Source of the DNA: a bacterium
GTDB taxonomy: Bacteria; Bacteroidota; Bacteroidia; Bacteroidales; Bacteroidaceae
Reading direction: 5' to 3'
DNA length: 40,035 nt
NCBI GenBank assembly: GCA_004559785.1
Contig: SFXD01000009.1
Coordinates: forward strand, 1-40,035
Shown: in pieces, positions 16,311-25,161 of the stretch
Position numbering within the stretch: the first letter of the stretch is position 1
How the letters are laid out: each line of letters starts with the position of its first letter
The notes under the pieces: model-generated
Seen by the model: only the letters and a program-made list of their open reading frames with translations
Told to the model about the DNA's origin: nothing
The model's database searches: none
Position numbers and translations under genes: made by a program

Positions 16311-18233
16311 CTACCACTCGTCTTCGCCTCGTTCCATGCCCACGATGCGTTCGGGTCGGTTGTCGAATGGTGTTTCCTTGCCGTCGTGTACGTCATGCAG
16401 TCGCGTGGCAGTCTGCATCATTGCCTCGGTCTGCTCCCGGTATGGAAGGTTGGTGACGTCGATTAGTCCGCAGTTGTAGTTCTCGCCGTCGAATCGTCCC
16501 ATCACGTCCTCGTCCATCCATGTGAAATACGTCACACCCACCAGTCCGGGGTGCGAGAATCCCTGTTCCACGTAGTATCTGTATGCTTCCCCGCGCTCCT
16601 TCTGTCCAGCCACCTGGAAGAGCGACTGTCCGAGTCCCCTGTCGACTGCCCCGAAGTGGAACTCCCCTATCAGCATGGGCAGGTTGGTCCATTCCAGCAG
16701 TCGGTCCATCAGCTTGTGGTCGGGCTGTATGGCGTAGCAGTTGAAGCTCATGATGTCGAAGTGCTTGGCGCAGATGTCGGCCACCTTCCTGTTAACGGCG
16801 TATGGGTTGGCGAACCTGTAGCCGAGGTTCATGTGGTTGGGGTCGAGCCTGTGCTGTACGTCTTTCAGTATGGTGAGGTACTTGTCGAAGGTGTCGTACA
16901 CGAAGTCCTTGCGTGTCTCCTTCGAGTCGCCGTGCTTTCTGAGGTATTCTTCGAGGGCTCTCTTCATGGCTCGGTCCTTGCCGGCGAGCAGGTTATCGCA
17001 CACCCTCAGTTCCTGTCCGAGCCACGTAGGTTCGTTGCCCACGTAGTAGCCTATCAGCCATGGGTTGTCCCTGTACTCCTCCATCATATTCTTCAGCGAC
17101 CTGTGCAGCCCGTCCTCTATGCCGTCCTCGTAAGGGTCTCCCAGTCCGAAGAGCCCTCCGTCTATGCCTGCGGGGTACATGGTGCAGGTGAAGGCTTTCC
17201 TGTTGCTTCTTTCCACGCGTTTGTCGCTCCAGTTGCCAATGGTGTTAACGCCCCATTTGTCCATGCGCTTGATTGTAAGGTCCAGGGCGGGCTTCTCGTA
17301 GCTGGGGCCGAAGCGTCTCTGCAGGTTCCATGTCGCAAAGTCAGCCACGCGGTAGTTCCTGCCCTTGTCTGTGTATATGAATTGCTCTGGTGGCATCTGT
17401 TCGAGCATGTCGGCTCTCTTGTCTAAGTCCTTGAATCCTCCGCCCGAGCCCAGGCTTATGCAGCATGCTCCGATGCTCAGGAAGAGGTGCCCTTCGGGGT
17501 CAACCATCCACCACTTGCCATCCTTCCTTTCCGTGCGGAAGAATCCCGTGGCGTGTGTCTTGTGCTGCCTGTAGCCTCCGTAGCGTGAATAACCGTACAG
17601 GTCGCCTACCGATACTTCCTCTTCCTCCTCCTCGCGCCATTTCTTCTGTAGTTTCCTCAGCGACGTAATCTTGCCTTTCCACTTCACGAGGTTGCTCTGT
17701 CCCAGCAGGTCGAGTGCCGGCTTCGTGCCGAGGTATGCGTCACCGGGATCCTGCTCGTACAGTTGCACGTCGCGTATCTCCACTGTGGCGTCAGCGAAGG
17801 GCATGTACTGGCGTATGCCTATGGAGTCCACTCCCGTCAGCGGGCCCACGTTGCCTCCTATGTTCACCCATCCCGTCTGTCGTGGCTTGTTGTACATGCT
17901 TGCCATGTCGTGCGAGCTGGCGGGTGGCTCGCTCAGGTAGATGAGCGGTATGACGAGCCTGTTCCACTGTCCTGGCACGTAGGAGTGCACCATGAGTTCG
18001 TCGTAGCCATGGTCGGTGGTGAACCCAACCAGGAACCTTTGCGTGGTGGAAGCCTTTATCTCCAGTCCGACAAACCTGTACCGTGTCCAGTCCGTGGGAA
18101 GGTCGGGATTTAGGTCGTGCAGTGCAATCTTGGCTCCCGACTTCCTGCGTTGGCTGTCGAATTTCACCTTGTGCGTGGCTGCCTCCATGGTCATTGCCGA
18201 CAGGAGCAGCAGTAGTGTCATAGCGTGTCTCAT
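16311..18233 (-). CDS. GH50/beta-agarase-like glycoside hydrolase (clan GH-A)
   Basis: 640 residues from the start at 18233, with signal peptide MRHAMTLLLLLSAMTMEA. The N-terminal ~170 residues form a jelly-roll, carbohydrate-binding-like domain. The TIM barrel follows, with the acid/base in YYVGNEPTW (E401) and the nucleophile in IGEFHFGAVDRG (E524). The phrases GEFHFGAVDRGLG and MGRFDGENYNCGLIDV are close to the GH50 agarase pattern. Agar itself is an unlikely substrate in a gut-type genome, so the true glycan is open; GH86 or GH42-like specificity is possible. Longer in-frame starts (18248, 18272) lie at or upstream of the -7 box, so I chose 18233. It heads a two-gene unit with GH92. Confidence 0.78.
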   Translation of the reverse strand: MRHAMTLLLLLSAMTMEAATHKVKFDSQRRKSGAKIALHDLNPDLPTDWTRYRFVGLEIKASTTQRFLVGFTTDHGYDELMVHSYVPGQWNRLVIPLIYLSEPPASSHDMASMYNKPRQTGWVNIGGNVGPLTGVDSIGIRQYMPFADATVEIRDVQLYEQDPGDAYLGTKPALDLLGQSNLVKWKGKITSLRKLQKKWREEEEEEVSVGDLYGYSRYGGYRQHKTHATGFFRTERKDGKWWMVDPEGHLFLSIGACCISLGSGGGFKDLDKRADMLEQMPPEQFIYTDKGRNYRVADFATWNLQRRFGPSYEKPALDLTIKRMDKWGVNTIGNWSDKRVERSNRKAFTCTMYPAGIDGGLFGLGDPYEDGIEDGLHRSLKNMMEEYRDNPWLIGYYVGNEPTWLGQELRVCDNLLAGKDRAMKRALEEYLRKHGDSKETRKDFVYDTFDKYLTILKDVQHRLDPNHMNLGYRFANPYAVNRKVADICAKHFDIMSFNCYAIQPDHKLMDRLLEWTNLPMLIGEFHFGAVDRGLGQSLFQVAGQKERGEAYRYYVEQGFSHPGLVGVTYFTWMDEDVMGRFDGENYNCGLIDVTNLPYREQTEAMMQTATRLHDVHDGKETPFDNRPERIVGMERGEDEW

Positions 18234-18258
18234 ACTCTTTCGTTGCATTATATGTCTG

Positions 18259-18288
18259 CAAATATACGACAATTATTTTGAAATCAAA
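18259..18288 (-). promoter_or_regulatory. Promoter of the GH50-like/GH92 unit
   Basis: On the - strand TTTG (18285-18288) is followed by 18 nt and TATATTTG (18259-18266), close to the Bacteroidetes consensus. Transcription would start about 20 nt before the ATG at 18233. Confidence 0.7.
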
Positions 18289-18375
18289 AATAAAGTGGCG
18301 TGAGTTCCTGTAAAACAAGGAGTCCTGTCTGCCAATGTTGCTTTTTTTTGATGTCGCAGACGCTCTGGTCATCCG

Positions 18376-20211
18376 TCAGAAGGGGAATATCAGAGGCAGT
18401 ACCAGAGTCATCACTATGCCCATTATCAGCTGCAGTGGCAGTCCTACCTTCACGTAATCCATGAAGTTGTAGTTGCCGGCCTTCATCACTAGGGCATTGG
18501 GTGGGGTGGAGAAGGGCGAGGCGAAGCACATGCTGGCCGAAACCGCCACGGCGAAGAGCATGGGCATTGGGCTTACTCCGGATGCCACTGCCGAGGAGAG
18601 GGCGATGGGTGACATCAGCACCGCCGTGGCGGTGTTGGAGAGGAACATGGTCATGAGCGAGGTGGTGAAGTAAATTCCGGCCAGCAGGGCTATGGGGCCC
18701 ATGCTGCCCAGGCTTCCTACGAGGAATCCTGAGACGAGGCTCGACGCACCGGTCTTCTCCAGTGCCGTGGACATGGGCATCATGGCGGCTATCAGAATGA
18801 TGCTCTCCCAGTTGATGGTCTTGTATGCAGCCTCCGCATTGCGGAAGCAACCCGTCAGTATCATCATCATGGAAGCCATCAGTACGGCGGTGACGGGTGC
18901 CACGGGTATGAAGTCGAGCACCATCATAGCCACCATCGCCGCCATGATGCAGGCAGCGAGCGGAGCCTTGTAGTCGAGCGTCACCCGTGCAGCCTCCTCC
19001 AGAGGTTGTCCCAGCACCACCCAGTGCTCTTCGTCGTTGGACATGCGGCCTATGTTCGCCCACGTACCCTGCACCAGCAGCACGTCGCCCGTCTGCAGCT
19101 TCAGTTCGGCAAGCTCTTCCCTGATGTACTCCTTGCCTCTGCGCACTGCCAGCACGTTGATGCTGAACTTCGACCTGAAGCCCGACTCTGCAAGCCGCCT
19201 GCCTACGAACTTCGACTGTCCCAGCAGTACTATCTCGGCTATGCCTATGTCGTAGAACTCCATGTCGCGGGCGTTGTATTCCACCGTCAGCGAGTGTTCC
19301 TTGGCAAAGAGGGCTGTTTGTCCGGGACTGCCCGAGAGGTATATGATGTCGCCGGCCTTTATGCGCACGTCGGGCGTAGCCATGCTCTGGGTAATCTCGC
19401 GCATGATGTTGCGTCCCTTGACATTCTCTTTCCTTACCTCTAACACGGTGAGCCCGTATTTCTGCCTGATGTCCAGTTCCTTGATGGTACGTCCCACTGC
19501 CGTCGACCTCTTCCCCACGGTGAGTCTCGACACGTTGTCGTCGAGGTTGTATTCGCTGACGAGGCTCTTCAACGTCTTGCCCTTGTTGAGGTTGGAGTCG
19601 TCGTCCTTCTTCCTGTTGCCGAAGACGAGTTTCGTCAGCGGCATCAGCACCGCCACCCCGACGCAGATGCATACAAGTCCCACCGGCAGGAACGAGAAGA
19701 ACGACAGCTTGCCGTAGCCCGCCTCCTGCAATGCCTCGTCTATTACCAGGTTGGGCGGCGTACCTATCAGGGTGAGCATGCCTCCCATGGAACTGGCGAA
19801 TGCCAGTGGCATCAGCAGCCTCCGTGCGTTCATCCTTGCCCCGGAAGCCATCGACACCACGATGGGCAGCATCAGCGCCACGGTGCCCGTGTTGCTCACG
19901 AAAGCCCCTATGCCAGCCGTGGCAAGCACCACGAGCAGGAAGAGCTTAGTCTCGGACTCGCCTGCCATGCCTATCAGCCTGGCTCCTATGATGTGTGCCA
20001 GTCCTGTGCGCAGTATGCCGCCTCCCACTATGAAGAGTCCTGCCATCATGATTACCACGGGGTTGGAGAATCCGGCAAGGGCCTCGGACGGGGTGAGTAT
20101 TCCCAGCAGCAGCAGGGCTATTACGGCGCACAGGGCGACGATGTCGGGGCGGAGCTTGTTGGTGGCGAACAGCAATGCCGCGATGGATAGTATGGTGAGT
20201 GTGGCAATCAT
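18376..20211 (-). CDS. SLC13/DASS-type transporter with two RCK_C (TrkA-C) domains
   Basis: 611 residues. Hydrophobic halves at ~1-200 and ~405-611 carry the mirrored motifs of the divalent anion:sodium symporter and ArsB/NhaD superfamily: FVSNTGTVALMLPIV and LIGTPPNLVI in the first half, FLSNTATAVLMSPIA and FSTPPNALVM in the second. Between them two RCK_C domains (~220-300, ~305-395; the first includes AGDIIYLSGSP, the second TGDVLLVQG) probably sense a small ligand. The substrate could be sulfate, a dicarboxylate or another anion. It is read alone into the gap before the GH50-like promoter. Confidence 0.85.
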   Translation of the reverse strand: MIATLTILSIAALLFATNKLRPDIVALCAVIALLLLGILTPSEALAGFSNPVVIMMAGLFIVGGGILRTGLAHIIGARLIGMAGESETKLFLLVVLATAGIGAFVSNTGTVALMLPIVVSMASGARMNARRLLMPLAFASSMGGMLTLIGTPPNLVIDEALQEAGYGKLSFFSFLPVGLVCICVGVAVLMPLTKLVFGNRKKDDDSNLNKGKTLKSLVSEYNLDDNVSRLTVGKRSTAVGRTIKELDIRQKYGLTVLEVRKENVKGRNIMREITQSMATPDVRIKAGDIIYLSGSPGQTALFAKEHSLTVEYNARDMEFYDIGIAEIVLLGQSKFVGRRLAESGFRSKFSINVLAVRRGKEYIREELAELKLQTGDVLLVQGTWANIGRMSNDEEHWVVLGQPLEEAARVTLDYKAPLAACIMAAMVAMMVLDFIPVAPVTAVLMASMMMILTGCFRNAEAAYKTINWESIILIAAMMPMSTALEKTGASSLVSGFLVGSLGSMGPIALLAGIYFTTSLMTMFLSNTATAVLMSPIALSSAVASGVSPMPMLFAVAVSASMCFASPFSTPPNALVMKAGNYNFMDYVKVGLPLQLIMGIVMTLVLPLIFPF

Positions 20212-20270
20212 TTTCGTCGTGGATTTGTAGTGTAAGTATTTTGTTATTCCTGTTTCCCCTTTTCAGGATG

Positions 20271-20278
20271 CAAAGTTA
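20271..20278 (-). promoter_or_regulatory. Possible proximal -7 box of the SLC13-type gene
   Basis: TAACTTTG on the - strand, 60 nt before the ATG at 20211. I see no convincing -33 box at the right distance, so this is weaker than the distal candidate. Confidence 0.4.
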
Positions 20279-20354
20279 CGTTTTTTTATGTGAAGGGTAT
20301 GCCGCATGCTGCATAAAATTTGTTAATTCCAGGCTTCGCAAACAACGGTAATTG

Positions 20355-20386
20355 CAAAGGTAAGTCGTTTTTCTAAAACAGGCAAT
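20355..20386 (-). promoter_or_regulatory. Distal promoter of the SLC13-type gene
   Basis: ATTG (20383-20386 on the - strand) is followed by 20 nt and a perfect TACCTTTG (20355-20362). It would give a 5' leader of about 140 nt. Confidence 0.6.
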
Positions 20387-20511
20387 AATTGTCCGGGGAT
20401 GTCGGGGGCAGTTTGTCTTCTTGGTTACACGAGCAGCCCCTCCCGCCTATACGAGTTTTGTAACCACGAAAAACGGCATTTTTTAGTCCCACGCGAGGAA
20501 AATCTATTTCT

Positions 20512-20541
20512 CTCCCGAGGAAAATATATTTTCCTCGGGAG
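20512..20541. repeat. 30-bp perfect palindrome
   Basis: CTCCCGAGGAAAAT followed by AT and the exact reverse complement, with no unpaired loop. A partial copy of one arm (GCGAGGAAAAT) lies just upstream near 20492. It could form a cruciform or bind a dimeric protein. Confidence 0.9.
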
Positions 20542-20573
20542 GAAAAAATTTACACCCCCTGCGGATGCCAGTT

Positions 20574-20768
20574 CGGTTACACGGGTTACATGGTTACACG
20601 GTTACACGGGGGTATGTTGCATTTGTGTATTTTCCCCCTGAAATGAGCACCTCATTCTATATGCAAAATAAATATATATTTATTTTGCATATAGAATGCC
20701 CATTGTATCAGCACGGAGGGTTACAAAAACACCCCGTGTAACCGTGTAACCATGTAACCATGTAACCG
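20574..20768. repeat. Nested inverted repeat: GGTTACA octamer arms around a 46-bp palindrome
   Basis: The left arm (20574-20611) is four octamers of the type CGGTTACA/TGGTTACA ending CGGGG. The right arm (20732-20768) is its reverse complement with one missing base and one further change. Between them, 20653-20698 is a perfect 46-bp AT-rich palindrome (CATTCTATATGCAAAATAAA to the centre). The two symmetry centres differ by only about 4 nt. No transposase or terminal-repeat duplication is visible. Confidence 0.88.
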
Positions 20769-20972
20769 AGCGACTGTCTTTTCCGTCCGGACACGACTGC
20801 CGGCTGGATGCGTCCGACCCTAACCATAGCATGGACATAGCCCCTGCAACGTGCCCGAAAAATCCGGGAAAGCAAGGCAGGGCTCCCCCTCACGCCGAAT
20901 GCGTGACAGGCAGGGGCAAATCTGCAATTTCCGCCCATTCCACCGCATATCCTCACAAAAACTCATTCTTCA

Positions 20973-21010
20973 GGCGGAGCGGAAAATTCGGTAATTACCG
21001 CCTTTTTTTT
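20973..21010 (+). terminator. Terminator-like hairpin with T8 tract
   Basis: GGCGG (20973-20977) can pair with CCGCC (20998-21002), which is followed directly by eight T residues. An inner 12-bp palindrome CGGTAATTACCG overlaps it. It lies upstream of the DUF4493 operon promoter and would end + strand transcripts from the palindrome gap. Confidence 0.45.
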
Positions 21011-21040
21011 GGTATTTTGTGGAATTGTACCACATTCTTT

Positions 21041-21071
21041 ATTGCCGAAAGGTGAAAAATGCCTACCTTTG
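21041..21071 (+). promoter_or_regulatory. Promoter of the lipoprotein operon
   Basis: ATTG (21041-21044), 19 nt, then TACCTTTG (21064-21071), a near-perfect Bacteroidetes promoter. Transcription would start near 21078, about 36 nt before the first ATG. I see no other equally good + strand promoter up to 39175, so this may drive the whole run. Confidence 0.8.
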
Positions 21072-21113
21072 CATCGGAAAAAGTGAAACAACGTAAATAT
21101 AACAGCAAATCAA

Positions 21114-21950
21114 ATGAAAGTAAGAAAACTATTTTTCTGCATGACAGCATGTACGGCATCTCTATTATGTTCGTGCATGTCGGACGAGCATGACTTCGAC
21201 CTCACGCCCTCCACACAGACAGGGTATGGCAGCCTGACCATCGGACTGGCGGCCGACGCACAATTCTCCGACACCCGAGCCCTGAGCGAGGAATCCTACA
21301 GGAACACGGCAAACTACAGCGTGAAGTTGTACAATGCCTCTAACGACAACGTCCTGGTAGAGTGCAAGTATTCGGAGATAGCATCCTACCTTCCCAAGAA
21401 ACTGGAGATAGGCAGCTATCGCATAGAGGCTTCCTACGGCAAGGAATGGCCCGCCTCGCGCGACCAGTTCCTCGTAACGGGCAGCAAGACCTTCACCATC
21501 AGGGCAAACGAAGACACTCAGGTCAACGTGGACTGCACACCTACGTGCGGCAGGCTTTCGGTAGCCTTCGATGCCAGCATGGCAACCTATTTCGACGACT
21601 ATAATGTAGTATACGGCGGCACAAAGGCAATGGGCAGCAGCACGTGCGTTTGGGCTAAAGCCGATACCGAACCCTGGTACGTTGCGCTGGACGAGGCAGG
21701 CGAGACCGTCAACTATACCATCAACCTTACCGCAAAGGACGAATACCTGCACAGTAGCAGCGATGGTTCCTCTTCCAAGGAGGCACAGGTCACAGGCACT
21801 ATCCAGCTGCAGCGAAACAGGGCGCACAAGCTGACCATCGCCCCCAACTACAAGCCCACTACCGACGGAGGGCTCAGCATAACCATCACCATCGACGAGA
21901 GCACCATCGACCACGAGATTACATGGGAGGTTCCCGTGACATGGATTTGA
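21114..21950 (+). CDS. DUF4493 lipoprotein, first gene of the surface operon
   Basis: 278 residues. The signal peptide ends in a lipobox (SLLCSC, Cys21) followed by acidic residues (MSDEHDFD), as expected for a surface-exported Bacteroidetes lipoprotein. A first predicted strand (GSLTIGLAA) is followed by DTRAL, with Arg 34 residues after the Cys. The DUF4493 pattern continues with YSVKLYN, a GSYRIEASYGKEW segment, a strand with FTIRANEDTQVNVDC, and RLSVAFDASM. The fold is probably two beta-sandwich domains. DUF4493 has no established function; the TRA motif position resembles the processing site of FimA/Mfa1 fimbrillins, which I infer may be meaningful. Confidence 0.85.
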   Translation: MKVRKLFFCMTACTASLLCSCMSDEHDFDLTPSTQTGYGSLTIGLAADAQFSDTRALSEESYRNTANYSVKLYNASNDNVLVECKYSEIASYLPKKLEIGSYRIEASYGKEWPASRDQFLVTGSKTFTIRANEDTQVNVDCTPTCGRLSVAFDASMATYFDDYNVVYGGTKAMGSSTCVWAKADTEPWYVALDEAGETVNYTINLTAKDEYLHSSSDGSSSKEAQVTGTIQLQRNRAHKLTIAPNYKPTTDGGLSITITIDESTIDHEITWEVPVTWI

Positions 21951-22034
21951 CGAAGTCCGGGGTTTTTGTGGCTGATATCCAATAAAATCCAAGATAATAC
22001 ACAGTTTATGACAAACAACAAGACAAAGACAATT

Positions 22035-23312
22035 ATGAAGATAAAGGATACGCTCCTGACAGGAGTATTGGCCTTGGCAGCCTTGTCCTCTTGTACCAGC
22101 GAGGATATGGAAGAGAAACTCTCCGGAGGACCCCAGGGCGAACTGAAGTTGAGTGTGGACGTGTTGAAGCCCGAATCAACAAGGGCTGTAACACAGGTTA
22201 CGGACTTCCCCGTCATCATCTACGATGCCGAGGGCAAGACAATACACAGCTACGCTACCGTGGCTGACGTACCCTCGTCCATCCTGATTGCCGTGGGCAA
22301 CTACACCGTCGAGTCCCACACGCCGGGCGCAATACGCAAGAAGATGGCGGAGGCATACTACCGCGGCGTTACCCCCGTGGAGATTATCAAGGACGTGACC
22401 TCGCCCGTGAACGTGTTGTGCAAGATGCAGAACAGCGTGATAGCGGTCAACTACGACGACGAGTTCCGCAGCGTCTTCGCTTCCTGGGAGATAACCATCA
22501 ACGACGGCGGGGAGACAGTGCTCTCCTTCGACAACAACACGGCAGTCAACACCGTATACTGGTACTTCGGCGAAGAAGGAGTGAAGCAGCTCACCGTCAA
22601 CTTCAGGGGCACTACCACCGAGGGAAGCACCGTTGCCTCCAAGTACACCCTCACCAAGGACCAGGCTGACGAGAGCTACGACGACGACCGCCAGAATTTC
22701 GGCGGAGGCGATGCGATCAACATCAACTTCACTCCCACCGAGTCCACAGAGGGCAGGCTGACGGGCGTTACCATCAATGCCGACGTAACCTTCACGGAGA
22801 CAAACGAGAACGTAGACATCATAGTAGTAGACAAACCCGGATTCGAGCCCGGCGGCGGCGACGAGCCAGACCCCACGCCCGGCGGCGACGAGGGCAACAT
22901 AACGCTCAACCTTCCGGCAGACATTTCCTTCCCGTTCCTGACTCCCCCATCCGATACATCTCAGGGTGACACATATATCGCTGCTACGGCAGGTCTGAAG
23001 AGCATCACGGTGAAGATAGAGTCCACCAGCGATGATATGATCAGCTCGCTTGGCGACTTGAACTCAGGTTATGGAGTGGATTTCATAGGCGGTGCTGAGA
23101 TTGTGGGCAACCAAAATGTCGTGGCTTTGTTCAATAGTCTTAATCAGCCGCTCAGCGTGCCCACGAAGGGCGATACAGAGTACAACTTCCCCATAGGCAA
23201 TTTCTTCGGGTTCCTTAAGGTATTGGCTGGCAAGCACACCTTCCATCTCACAGTGACGGACATGGACGGGGCTGTCAAGTCGGGCTCACTCAACATCACC
23301 ATAACAGAATGA
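22035..23312 (+). CDS. DUF4493 lipoprotein with C-terminal extra domain
   Basis: 425 residues from ATG 22035; upstream in-frame codons to 21966 lack a signal peptide at the right place. The lipobox is ALSSC, followed by TSEDMEEK. The strand GELKLSVDV precedes STRAV, with Arg 30 residues after the Cys. The DUF4493 core runs to about residue 250. A Gly/Asp/Pro linker (GGGDEPDPTPGGDEG) then leads to a third beta-rich domain of about 130 residues (NITLNLPADI...HLTVTDMDG), perhaps an adhesive tip-like module, though I do not recognise it. Confidence 0.82.
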   Translation: MKIKDTLLTGVLALAALSSCTSEDMEEKLSGGPQGELKLSVDVLKPESTRAVTQVTDFPVIIYDAEGKTIHSYATVADVPSSILIAVGNYTVESHTPGAIRKKMAEAYYRGVTPVEIIKDVTSPVNVLCKMQNSVIAVNYDDEFRSVFASWEITINDGGETVLSFDNNTAVNTVYWYFGEEGVKQLTVNFRGTTTEGSTVASKYTLTKDQADESYDDDRQNFGGGDAININFTPTESTEGRLTGVTINADVTFTETNENVDIIVVDKPGFEPGGGDEPDPTPGGDEGNITLNLPADISFPFLTPPSDTSQGDTYIAATAGLKSITVKIESTSDDMISSLGDLNSGYGVDFIGGAEIVGNQNVVALFNSLNQPLSVPTKGDTEYNFPIGNFFGFLKVLAGKHTFHLTVTDMDGAVKSGSLNITITE

Positions 23313-23369
23313 TGGATAGTGGAGATGCAATGAAACAAAGATTCAACAAATGAAACTCAAGCATATACA

Positions 23370-25160
23370 ATGATGAAAAAGATATATTCAATATTGTCAG
23401 TCCTCTGTCTATCGCTCCTCGCCGCATCGTGCAGCAGCGACATGCTGGACGAGGCCATGACCCAGGACAAGGGATACCTGAAGTTGGATGTCACCACACT
23501 GGTATCTACCAACACCAAGGCGGTAACGCCAAAGCCAGGTGACTACAATCCCAAGACCATCGCCGTGAAGATAACGGACAGCACGGGCAAGGTGGTGATG
23601 CAGACCGACGACGTGGCCAACGACGCTGCCTTCAAGGGCAACATCGTGCTCGCACCTGGCAAGTACACTATCACGGGCTCTTCCGCTGGATGGGACGGGT
23701 CGGACTCCGCCTTCGGAGCACCTTACTATGCTGGAACGACATCCGTCACCATCTCCGCCAAGACACTCACGCAGGGCAGCCTCGTGCTGACGCAGGCTAA
23801 CGTGAAGGTCACCGTCAAGTACAGCGACAACTTCCGCCAGTACTTCAGCCAGGCAATATGCATCATTACCTCGCAACTGGAGGAGGTGGCAGTGCAGAGG
23901 TTCTCGCTCAACACCGTAGGATCCGCTTACTTCCCGGTGGCACCGCTCAACTTCCTGCTGAACGTCACCAACAATGCCGGCGACATCTATGCCATGAGCA
24001 ACGACATAACCGAGGTGAACGCACGCGACCACTTCATCATCAACTACAAGCTGGCCGATACGGGCAACATGGGAGGCGTGAACGTTGAGGTGGATGACGA
24101 GACGCAGACATATACCTTCAACATCGAGATTCCACGCAAGAGTTCCATCGCACTGGAGGCTTCGGCCGCAAACGCATGGAGCACATTCGCCGACCTCTCT
24201 GCAGCCGTCACCGCCAAGACCACTACCTTCGACGAGAGCTACCTGAAGTTGCAGTGGAAGAAGCAGGATGCAACAGAGTGGAACGACGTAGCAGCCTCCG
24301 CACTTGGCAAGGGCAGCAATGACAACTACACCTATCGCCTGCGCGGACTCGAACCCGGCGTGGCACACGTCTACCGTCTGGCATACGACGATGGAGAGAA
24401 CAGGGTGAACAGCAACGAGGTGAAATTCACTACAGAGGAATATACGGCGATACAGAATGCCGGCTTCGAGAACTGGTACAAGGCTTCGAGCATCTGGTAT
24501 CCCAACGCACAGGGAGAGACTTACTGGAGCACAAGCAACTCTGGCTCGGCAGGTGTTATGGGTGAGGAATACAATGTTACCACGGGTATCACGGATGGTG
24601 CATACAACGGGACGTCGGCACAGTTGCAGTCCATGTATGTCGTCATCAAGTTCGCCGCTGCCAGCGTCTTCACGGGTACGTTCGACGGCATGATCGGCAC
24701 CAAGGGCGCAAAGCTCAACTGGGGAGTGCCATTCACGTCGCGCCCCACCAAGCTCAGGGGTTACATGAAGTACACCACGGGAGCCATCAACCGCGGTAGC
24801 CAGCCCACGGGGGCACCTGCCAAGGGAGAGAACGACGCCTGCCAGATATTCTGTGCGTTGCTCACTGAAAACCTCAAGGTGGCAAATGCCAGCAACACCG
24901 ACGGATATGAGCTGAGCACGGAAATCAACTGGCTGACTGACCCGAGGATAGTAGCCTACGGAGAACTCACGCAGAATACTTCAGACACAGAATGGAAGGA
25001 GTTCGAGATACCCCTCACGTTCTATTCCCTGACGCAGAAGCCTGCATACATGCTCATCGTATGCTCTTCGAGCAAGTGGGGTGACTACTTCTACGGATGC
25101 GATTCGGCAAAACTGCTGCTCGACGACTTCTCATTCGAATACGGCGAACCAACGGAATGA
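23370..25160 (+). CDS. DUF4493 + PCMD lipoprotein
   Basis: 596 residues. The lipobox LLAASC is followed by SSDMLDEA. A strand (GYLKLDVTTL) precedes NTKAV, where the other family members have Arg; the Lys is 29 residues after the Cys. The DUF4493 part includes PGKYTITGSSAGWDG and PYYAGTTSVTIS. A fibronectin-like segment (~275-355; TYRLRGLEPGVAHVYRLAY) leads into a C-terminal PCMD domain (PF13201; ~365-590) with AGFENWYKAS, TGTFDGMIGTKG, GVPFTSRPTKLRGYMKY and SSSKWGDYFYGCDSAKLLLD. PCMD is a putative carbohydrate-related jelly roll of unproven function. The next gene begins 1 nt after the stop. Confidence 0.85.
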   Translation: MMKKIYSILSVLCLSLLAASCSSDMLDEAMTQDKGYLKLDVTTLVSTNTKAVTPKPGDYNPKTIAVKITDSTGKVVMQTDDVANDAAFKGNIVLAPGKYTITGSSAGWDGSDSAFGAPYYAGTTSVTISAKTLTQGSLVLTQANVKVTVKYSDNFRQYFSQAICIITSQLEEVAVQRFSLNTVGSAYFPVAPLNFLLNVTNNAGDIYAMSNDITEVNARDHFIINYKLADTGNMGGVNVEVDDETQTYTFNIEIPRKSSIALEASAANAWSTFADLSAAVTAKTTTFDESYLKLQWKKQDATEWNDVAASALGKGSNDNYTYRLRGLEPGVAHVYRLAYDDGENRVNSNEVKFTTEEYTAIQNAGFENWYKASSIWYPNAQGETYWSTSNSGSAGVMGEEYNVTTGITDGAYNGTSAQLQSMYVVIKFAAASVFTGTFDGMIGTKGAKLNWGVPFTSRPTKLRGYMKYTTGAINRGSQPTGAPAKGENDACQIFCALLTENLKVANASNTDGYELSTEINWLTDPRIVAYGELTQNTSDTEWKEFEIPLTFYSLTQKPAYMLIVCSSSKWGDYFYGCDSAKLLLDDFSFEYGEPTE

Positions 25161-25161
25161 T

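Larger units (their letters stand above)
20387..20972. other. Palindrome-rich non-coding gap between divergent genes
   Basis: No credible gene lies here; the short ORFs on both strands are translations of repeats (for example a recurring VTWLHGYTG). The left part holds a 30-bp perfect palindrome and a nested inverted repeat, listed separately. The part from 20770 to 20972 has no feature I recognise, although its - strand translation resembles repetitive ORFs I have seen in Prevotella genomes. The gap may be a repeat element or a source of a small RNA. Confidence 0.6.

Noticed and set aside
14026..18233. Classic polysaccharide utilisation locus
   Set aside because: There is no SusC/SusD pair, sigma/anti-sigma pair or hybrid two-component gene near the two glycosidases.
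20574..20768. Complete MITE with target-site duplication
   Set aside because: Arms are inverted, but I see no clear duplicated target bases outside them and no related transposase ends, so I list it only as a palindromic repeat.
20399..20956. Two short ORFs (+ 20399-20641, - 20708-20956) as genes
   Set aside because: Both include translations of the GGTTACA octamers (VTWLHGYTG), have no start signals and span the palindromes, so they are repeat translations.
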